34,654 bases of DNA, taken from the NCBI GenBank assembly GCA_018399975.1, contig JAGYNU010000004.1, positions 1 through 34,654 on the forward strand. The letters run 5' to 3'. Shown one piece after another: positions 28,222 through 34,654 of the stretch (the first letter of the stretch is position 1; each line of letters opens with the position of its first letter). The notes under the pieces are model-generated. The model did not search any database. It saw only the letters and a list, made by a program, of their open reading frames with translations, and was not told where the DNA came from. Source of the stretch: Candidatus Omnitrophota bacterium (GTDB taxonomy: Bacteria > Omnitrophota > Gorgyraeia > M55B152). The position numbers and the translations under genes are program-made.

Positions 28222-28683
28222 TCATTTACACTTTTCACACAAACCATAAAAACTTAACTGGTGCGAATCTATTTTAAAATTATACTTCTTCTCCAGTAAA
28301 CCTTCAACCTTATTAACAAATTTCAATTCATTATCCAAATATTCTTTATAATCGATAACTTTCCCACAATTCTTACATATTAAGTGATGATGATGAATAG
28401 CTTGAGGCCCCTTAGATAACTCATACCTTGCTCTTCCATCACCAAAATCAAGCTTTCTAACTATACCCATATTCTCCAATAAGCCCACTGTCCTATAAAC
28501 TGTAGTTAAGCCAATATTAGAATATCTTTTATGAACTTGATGATAAATATCTTCTACACTTAAATGGCCAGCAGTTTTATTTAAAACCTTTAATATAGCT
28601 TGCCTAGGCTCAGTTATTCTATAACCATTATCTACAAACTGCTGATGCCACCATGGAAAATTTCTGTTTCTTGTCCTCGACAT
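28222..28683 (-). CDS. fur: Fur-family transcriptional regulator
   Basis: HLSVEDIYHQVHKRYSNIGLTTVYRTVGLLENMGIVRKLDFGDGRARYEL; HHHHLICKNCGKVIDY; C-terminal CEKC-like motif. Confidence 0.94.
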   Translation of the reverse strand: MSRTRNRNFPWWHQQFVDNGYRITEPRQAILKVLNKTAGHLSVEDIYHQVHKRYSNIGLTTVYRTVGLLENMGIVRKLDFGDGRARYELSKGPQAIHHHHLICKNCGKVIDYKEYLDNELKFVNKVEGLLEKKYNFKIDSHQLSFYGLCEKCK

Positions 28684-28710
28684 AAAAAAATTACTCCTTA
28701 TTGTTGCTTA

Positions 28711-28766
28711 TTGAAAATGATTCCCATTTCCAACATAAACATAGCATGCCCTTTTTCATTTGTCAA
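28711..28766 (-). promoter_or_regulatory. fur promoter with overlapping Fur-box-like dyad
   Basis: Minus strand: TTGACA (28761-28766), 17-nt spacer, TATGTT (28738-28743), then dyad TTGGAAATGGGAATCATTTTCAA (28711-28733) and SD AAGGAGT. Confidence 0.75.
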
Positions 28767-28848
28767 GCCAAATTCTATTAAATTAAAAAGAAGATAAGAT
28801 TTATCAGTACCAATGAGATACAAAATATTTTAATAATATACACAATTT

Positions 28849-29340
28849 TTAAATTCTTTTTTCATATAATATAAAATTTCTTCCGGGACTGTAATAATCT
28901 TTAACTGCAAAAGAATCTTTTATCTTAACGACTTTCCCTTCTCTTTTACTAATATTTTTGTATCCGTTTTTCTTAAATAGATTTTTAGATGCTATATTCT
29001 GCGGATCTACTGTTGTTTCTATTCTTTTTAAACTCAAATTTTTAATTTCTTTCTCCAATTCAGACAACATCTTTGAACCTATGGATTGTCCTTGGGAAAA
29101 AGGTTCTATTCCAATTTGCCAAAGAAAATACGTATCTTTATGTCTCTGAGAAACAAATCCCATAATGAATCCTATGATTTTACCATCGGATTTTAAGATA
29201 TAACAAGTGTTCCCAAAATACCTAAATATTATCTTATATAAATGTTTGGGATACAATTCAAGAGGTTTACAACCTAATACAAATTTATGAACCTCTAAAA
29301 AATCAGATTCTTTTACTCGCCTTACATTTAATTTATCCAT
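28849..29340 (-). CDS. GNAT acetyltransferase resembling EctA (diaminobutyrate acetyltransferase)
   Basis: CKPLELYPKHLYKIIFRYFGNTCYILKSDGKIIGFIMGFV...KDTYFLWQIGIEP...RIETTVDPQNIASKNLFKKNGY; start placed at MDKLNVRRV (29340), overlapping the upstream gene by 8 nt. Confidence 0.8.
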   Translation of the reverse strand: MDKLNVRRVKESDFLEVHKFVLGCKPLELYPKHLYKIIFRYFGNTCYILKSDGKIIGFIMGFVSQRHKDTYFLWQIGIEPFSQGQSIGSKMLSELEKEIKNLSLKRIETTVDPQNIASKNLFKKNGYKNISKREGKVVKIKDSFAVKDYYSPGRNFILYEKRI

Positions 29341-30652
29341 TTTTTTGATAATCCTTTTTTTTACCAACCATCTTTTCAGAACCAATATCTTTACGGTAAT
29401 GAAAATCTCCATTTACTAAAGAAATAGCTTTCTCAATTTTTCTATTGGCTTCAAAAATAGTATCTCCTTTTGAAATAAAAGCAATTCCTCTCTCCTTTCC
29501 TACATTTAACATTCCATCCTCTTTAATTCCACAACTATAGTAAAAATCTACTCCTAATTTTCTTATTTTGTCTTTTGGAAAAGAAATATTCAAATTCTTA
29601 TTTAATGCCATGGGATATCCTTTAGGAACTATATATTTACAAACTGTAGCTTTAGTTTGAAAATAAAGTTTAATATCTTCCCCTTTTAATAAACTAAAAA
29701 TCACATCTGCTATATTATCTTCTAAAATAAACAATGTATTAAGCCACTCCGGGTCCCCAGGTCTAAAATTATATTCAACCAATTTAACGCCATCATCAGT
29801 TAATATAAACTGACCGTACAAAAAACCACAGCATTTTTGGCCGGTTTCCTTTTCAAAAACTTGAATTGTCTTCTTAACTATATTTAAAGCAAATTCATAA
29901 TCTTTTTCTTCTATAAAAGGTAATAAATATCCAACATCAGAATATGAACCCATACTAGCCGTGTTTAACCCTTTGTCCCCAGGTAATAATTTTTTAAAAT
30001 CCTGAACTGCCGGAGTCAAAACGATAGTATTTTTATATATTAAAGTCTGAATCGTAAATTCTTGTCCTTTAATCTTTTCTTCTATTAAAACCTTGGATAT
30101 ACCTCCAATTTTATTATGTAAAATTTTTTGTATATAATCAATAACATCTTCTTTGTCTTTTAACTGCTCTTTAAAAACTTTAACTCCCAACCCTTCTGTA
30201 AGACCTACAGGTTTAACTGCAACTTCCCATTTTAAACTTTTTGCATAATTAATTGCTTTATTTTTATCTTTAAAAACTTCAAATTCGGGAATTACATTAA
30301 TACCATACTTCTTCATTAAATTCCTAGTAAATACTTTATCACATTCTAATTTTGCAGCCTCTTTCCCAGGTCCAAATACAAGGACCCCTTCATGTTTTAA
30401 TTTATCTACTAAACCTAAAGAAAGCGGAACAGCAGTTGTTATTAAAACTAAATCTGCACAAATGGACTTAACATACTCAACAATGCCACTCAAATCATAT
30501 AAACTGCCAATTTTATAACCATCAACTAAAGAAATAATCCCCGGATTTTTTGCATCAAGATAACAGAAAACTCTATAAAAAGAATTACCTTTAATATTTT
30601 TAATTGTTATATGTTCTTTAGCCCAACTGCCTACAACTACTATATTTTTCAT
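29333..30652 (-). CDS. PurD-like (phosphoribosylamine-glycine ligase-like) ATP-grasp protein, divergent
   Basis: PurD-like layout: VFGPGKEAAKLECDKVFTRNLMKKYGI, AVKPVGLTEGLGVKV, NTASMGSYSDV, GFLYGQFILTDDGVKLVEYNFRPGDPE, DFHYRKDIG. Confidence 0.8.
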   Translation of the reverse strand: MKNIVVVGSWAKEHITIKNIKGNSFYRVFCYLDAKNPGIISLVDGYKIGSLYDLSGIVEYVKSICADLVLITTAVPLSLGLVDKLKHEGVLVFGPGKEAAKLECDKVFTRNLMKKYGINVIPEFEVFKDKNKAINYAKSLKWEVAVKPVGLTEGLGVKVFKEQLKDKEDVIDYIQKILHNKIGGISKVLIEEKIKGQEFTIQTLIYKNTIVLTPAVQDFKKLLPGDKGLNTASMGSYSDVGYLLPFIEEKDYEFALNIVKKTIQVFEKETGQKCCGFLYGQFILTDDGVKLVEYNFRPGDPEWLNTLFILEDNIADVIFSLLKGEDIKLYFQTKATVCKYIVPKGYPMALNKNLNISFPKDKIRKLGVDFYYSCGIKEDGMLNVGKERGIAFISKGDTIFEANRKIEKAISLVNGDFHYRKDIGSEKMVGKKKDYQKNG

Positions 30653-30675
30653 ATTTTACGCCTTAATTATCGAAT

Positions 30676-31980
30676 TTATTTTTTTCTTCTATTTATTCTA
30701 TCAGTATTTTCTGGAGTAAGAGAAAGGGTTCTATCATAATAAGAAAGCAATTTTACTATTCCTGTAGCTTTGTATTCCGGAGCTCCGGTAAGTTTTAAAT
30801 TCAATTTACAATTATTACAATCTCTATCACAGAAAACCGGCTCATATGAATCAGGTTCTTTATACGACGTGATTACTCCTTCATAATTTCGTAATATTAC
30901 CTTACGGGTAGACCATGAAATCAAATAATTAGGCATTACTGGTATTTTACCGCCCCCGCCGGGAGCATCTATTACATAAGTAGGTACTGCTAATCCACTC
31001 GTATGCCCTACTAAATTTTCTATAATTTCAATACCTTTTCCAACAGGCGTGCGAAAATGGGATAAACCTTCTGTTAAATCACATTGGTATAAATAATAAG
31101 GCCTGATTCTATTCTGAAGTAACTTCTGCATAAGTTTTTTCATAATTCTGGGACAATCATTTACCCCCGCTAACAAAACCGCCTGGTTACCTAACGGTAT
31201 GCCAGCATCAGCTAATTTATCTATTGCCTTTTTAGCTGAATCAGTCAACTCTCTGGGATGATTAAATTGTGTATTTATCCATAGTGGATGATGTTTCTTT
31301 AACACTTCTACTAAACTATCCGTTATACGAAAAGGTAATACCACCGGCATCCTGGTCCCAATTCTCATTATCTCTACATGAGGAATTTTTTCTACCTTAC
31401 CTAAAATCCAATCAAGATAATCATCGGATAACATCAAAGGATCTCCCCCCGAAAATAATACATCTCTTACTTCGGGAGTTTCCTTTATATATTCAATACC
31501 ACGTTCTATCACATCTTTAGAAGGAATATAATCAACATCTCCTACCTTTCTTTTTCTTGTACAATGTCTACAATACATAGCACATTTATTGCTTATAGTA
31601 AATAAAACCCTATCAGGATATCTATGTGTTATACATTCTACCGGACTATCTTCATCCTCATGTAACGGATCTCGCATATCATATTTTGTAATAATTAATT
31701 CATTAGGATCTGGAAAAGCCTGTTTAAAAACAGGGTCCAGTTTATAATTTTCTTTATCAATTAATGATAAATAATAAGGAGTTATAGAAACAGGGAATTT
31801 ATCTATTGTCTTCTGTATTTTATTTCTTTCTCCTCTCTCGAATTCTATTCCGGTTAATCTCTCAAATGTTTCTATATTTTTTACAGAATGTTTGAGATGC
31901 CACTTATAATCTTTCCATTCATCAAAATCATTTATATTATTGTCATAAATTTCTTTCTCCTGTAAATTATTTATATCCAT
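30676..31980 (-). CDS. kamA: Lysine 2,3-aminomutase (radical SAM, PLP)
   Basis: [16 protein letters not shown] radical-SAM CxxxCxxC; YQCDLTEG and [15 protein letters not shown]-terminal [19 protein letters not shown] before ATG. Confidence 0.94.
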   Translation of the reverse strand: MDINNLQEKEIYDNNINDFDEWKDYKWHLKHSVKNIETFERLTGIEFERGERNKIQKTIDKFPVSITPYYLSLIDKENYKLDPVFKQAFPDPNELIITKYDMRDPLHEDEDSPVECITHRYPDRVLFTISNKCAMYCRHCTRKRKVGDVDYIPSKDVIERGIEYIKETPEVRDVLFSGGDPLMLSDDYLDWILGKVEKIPHVEIMRIGTRMPVVLPFRITDSLVEVLKKHHPLWINTQFNHPRELTDSAKKAIDKLADAGIPLGNQAVLLAGVNDCPRIMKKLMQKLLQNRIRPYYLYQCDLTEGLSHFRTPVGKGIEIIENLVGHTSGLAVPTYVIDAPGGGGKIPVMPNYLISWSTRKVILRNYEGVITSYKEPDSYEPVFCDRDCNNCKLNLKLTGAPEYKATGIVKLLSYYDRTLSLTPENTDRINRRKK

Positions 31981-32423
31981 TTTACTCTCCTTTTGTAATT
32001 AAATTTAATTTTATATAATATACAAACCTGTATTTAATTTATCTCTTAACATTATATTTTTAAAATAGCTATTAGGGGATGCTAAAAGAATGAGATAAGA
32101 ATAGAAGCCGGAAAGTCCTTTTAAAACTTAAAATTATAAAAATGCTAACTTTCCCAATCCATTTTAATTATATCAAATATACATAAAAAATAAAAGAAAA
32201 ATTAAAAAGTTTAAGTATTATATTAAAAGATATAAAACCACTTATTAAATGTTATCTAAAATATAAAGATGAAACCGAAAATGTCACTTAACAACTAATA
32301 TATTACAAAAGATTTTTATGCATGTTAATTTGATTTATATAAAAATATATGGCATATTTTAATATATCACATTATTAATATATACTTATAATTTGCGTAT
32401 ATCTTATTTTAAAATATACAGTT

Positions 32424-34196
32424 ATGAAAAATGTAAATAAAAAAATACTCGTAATAAACATATTAGTAATTTTAAATTTTATTGGCATATCAAATATATT
32501 ATATAACCAATCATACGTTCTATCTTTCAATCAATCTATCTTTAGAATTATACGTAACATAATAAATAACAAGTTAATTTCAGGAATAGACAATAATAAT
32601 CTTATTATAGCACATAATAAAACCGAAGCTAGCAAATTTGTAACACAAATGTTGATAAAAAAAATAAAAAAAGTGTTAGATTCAAAAAAATACTGTACAA
32701 TAAGCCTCCCTACCGGAGGGACTCCTCAGATAATATATGAATTATTACGAAATCAATATAAAGATTCAATAGATTGGTCAAGAGTGATATTTTTTCAATT
32801 AGATGAATATATAGGTTTACCACCTACCCATCCGCAAAGCTATCAATATCAACTCAGAAAAGATATATTAGAACCTTTAGAAATTCCAGAAGAAAACATG
32901 TATTTCATAAATACTCAATCAAAAAATCTGGACGCATTTTGCAAAGCGTATGAACAATTAATTAAAGATAAAGGTGGAATAGACATAATGCTTTTAGGAA
33001 TCGGGCCAAACGGACACATAGCATTTAACGAACCCGGTTCAAGTATTAACTCACAAACCAGGATAGTTCCTGTAAGTGAAACTACGAGAAAAGCCAATGC
33101 CCGTTTTTTCGAAGGAGACATAAAACAAGTCCCAACTAATGCAATAACTATAGGATTAAAAACAATCCTTGAAGCTAAAAAAATAATGCTCATAGCTTCA
33201 GGTCTTGGAAAAGCAAATGCTATTTATCAAAGTGTAGAAGAATCTCCTACTATTAACATTCCTGCTTCTGTCTTACAAAATCATCCACAGACAGATGTTA
33301 TAATCGACCAAGAAGCTGCTAAAGGTAAATTGCTTGACATAGTAAAAACAAAAATAAGACAACAATTAAACGAATTATTCTCTGACAAAGATATTGAACT
33401 TATACTTTCTGACTTAGACTATACTTTAGCTGCAGGATCCAAAACTACAGATAAAGTAAGACAAGAATTAATACAACAAATAGTAGATTTGACACAAAAC
33501 CAAAATAAAAAATTCGCTATTGTAACAGGGGCAAGATTAGAAAATATTATGATTAGGGTAATAAATTTATTGCCTTCCGATTATACTGCCTGGGAAAACT
33601 TATATGTTTTTGCATATGGAGGAAGTGCAGGTTATAAATTCTCACCTGACGGCAAAATACAGGAAATAGAAGATTGCGATTATACGTTTACAGAAAATCA
33701 AACAAATATCATCAAAGATACTATAGAACTATTTTCAAATTCAGAATTCGGAAATGAGTTTGAAAAATCAGAATTTTCAGTAAATAACGATACTAACTCA
33801 ACCTACAAATGTGTAGTTTTCCTTGAAGATATTCCTAGAACAAAAGAAAGATGGGAAAAATATGTTGAGTTCTTCAACGAAAAACTATCTCCTTTAGGCA
33901 TAACAGTTAACGGAGGAAGCAACTATCACGCAATAGATATCACTCCGGTTGACAAATCCAAAGTTTTAGAGTTTCTGCATAATGATTTGGAAATAGGTTA
34001 TAATCAATCCATATACATAGGCGATAGTTTCGAAAGCATATTTTCTAATGATAGACCTGTAGTTAGACTTTTAGGTCCTGAAGGTTTAATATTTAACATA
34101 GGTTCACATCAAGAAGTTAATTCAAAAATTATTTCATTAGGACTTAAAGGCGATTTAGGGACAGAATTAATTTTTGACGCTATTTTAGAAAAATAA
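32424..34196 (+). CDS. Glucosamine-6-phosphate deaminase (NagB-like) fused to a C-terminal HAD phosphatase-like domain, with N-terminal hydrophobic leader
   Basis: SLPTGGTPQIIYELL, FFQLDEYIGL, LLGIGPNGHIAFNEPGS (NagB); LILSDLDYTL, AIVTGARLENI, SIYIGDSFESIF (HAD); leader MKNVNKKILVINILVILNFIGISNIL. Confidence 0.88.
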   Translation: MKNVNKKILVINILVILNFIGISNILYNQSYVLSFNQSIFRIIRNIINNKLISGIDNNNLIIAHNKTEASKFVTQMLIKKIKKVLDSKKYCTISLPTGGTPQIIYELLRNQYKDSIDWSRVIFFQLDEYIGLPPTHPQSYQYQLRKDILEPLEIPEENMYFINTQSKNLDAFCKAYEQLIKDKGGIDIMLLGIGPNGHIAFNEPGSSINSQTRIVPVSETTRKANARFFEGDIKQVPTNAITIGLKTILEAKKIMLIASGLGKANAIYQSVEESPTINIPASVLQNHPQTDVIIDQEAAKGKLLDIVKTKIRQQLNELFSDKDIELILSDLDYTLAAGSKTTDKVRQELIQQIVDLTQNQNKKFAIVTGARLENIMIRVINLLPSDYTAWENLYVFAYGGSAGYKFSPDGKIQEIEDCDYTFTENQTNIIKDTIELFSNSEFGNEFEKSEFSVNNDTNSTYKCVVFLEDIPRTKERWEKYVEFFNEKLSPLGITVNGGSNYHAIDITPVDKSKVLEFLHNDLEIGYNQSIYIGDSFESIFSNDRPVVRLLGPEGLIFNIGSHQEVNSKIISLGLKGDLGTELIFDAILEK

Positions 34197-34219
34197 ATTA
34201 TTGAATATATTCTCCCCTT

Positions 34220-34654
34220 CTAAAATCTATAACTAATGCCTACTTCAAAATTTCTCTCTGGAGCAGGGTAGTAATTTTTAGCCGTTCCCGTAGAATTAGT
34301 CACAGCATATTCTGAATATTCTTCGTCAAAGATGTTATTGATTCCTAAAAATATCTCTACATTGTCCCTAACATAAGATAGTTTACCATCAATAGTAAAA
34401 TAATAATCTAACTTGTCAACCTGGTTTTTCTGGTCGCTTATCATGTATCTATCGCCTACATATTTTCCTATAATAGATAAATTTAATTTATCAGAAAGTT
34501 CTATTTTACACCCAGCATTTCCCAACCAATTGGGCACAGCAGGAATTTCATTACCTGAATAATTATCTCCTTTAAATTTAGTTTTTTGATAAGAAAAATT
34601 TAAAAAAGTTAAAACGTTATCGAAAAACTTAAAATTTATGCCTGCCTCTATACC
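34220..34654 (-). CDS. TonB-dependent receptor, C-terminal part (runs off window edge)
   Basis: Frame open to 34654; VPNWLGNAGCKIEL...GINNIFDEEYSEYAV...YYPAPERNFEVGISYRF, ending in aromatic F typical of outer-membrane barrels. Confidence 0.88.
   Translation of the reverse strand, partial: GIEAGINFKFFDNVLTFLNFSYQKTKFKGDNYSGNEIPAVPNWLGNAGCKIELSDKLNLSIIGKYVGDRYMISDQKNQVDKLDYYFTIDGKLSYVRDNVEIFLGINNIFDEEYSEYAVTNSTGTAKNYYPAPERNFEVGISYRF

Noticed and set aside
28040-28257. Plus-strand ORFs of 67-69 aa
   Set aside because: Repeat-derived, overlapping in different frames and antisense to the fur 3' end.
31980-32423. Lysine riboswitch upstream of kamA
   Set aside because: I looked for a recognisable lysine-riboswitch core in this very AT-rich leader and could not find one; a covariance search would settle it.

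Overview
AT-rich bacterial chromosome segment with about 30 supportable CDS and no rRNA, tRNA or CRISPR seen. Plus-strand block (157-11860): YqeY-like protein, aspartate dehydrogenase, PilZ protein, a 2119-aa polytopic membrane protein with a C-terminal GH94-type domain, and two related hydrophobic-leader nucleotidyltransferase proteins, the second split by a frameshift. Long minus-strand block (12026-31980): lipoprotein, sirtuin, FAH-family enzyme, small kinase-fold protein, M50 peptidase, macrodomain protein, NUDIX, HflC, two tandem GAF-GGDEF proteins, MsmK/UgpC-type ABC ATPase, AccD, corrinoid protein, Fur, and a KamA / PurD-like ATP-grasp / EctA-like GNAT operon. At the end are a NagB-HAD fusion on the plus strand and the 3' end of a TonB-dependent receptor on the minus strand. 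The best candidates for something undescribed are: (1) the KamA + divergent PurD-like ligase + EctA-like acetyltransferase operon, possibly making an acetylated or amidated beta-lysine solute; (2) dispersed palindromes whose arms co-vary: three 39-bp copies at gene 3' ends, and a second family with conserved flanks and swapped stems; (3) heptad-periodic intergenic repeats with nested palindromes. Taxonomy cannot be fixed from the sequence alone; the style suggests an uncultivated lineage such as Omnitrophota (low confidence). All family calls come from reading motifs; no searches were run.
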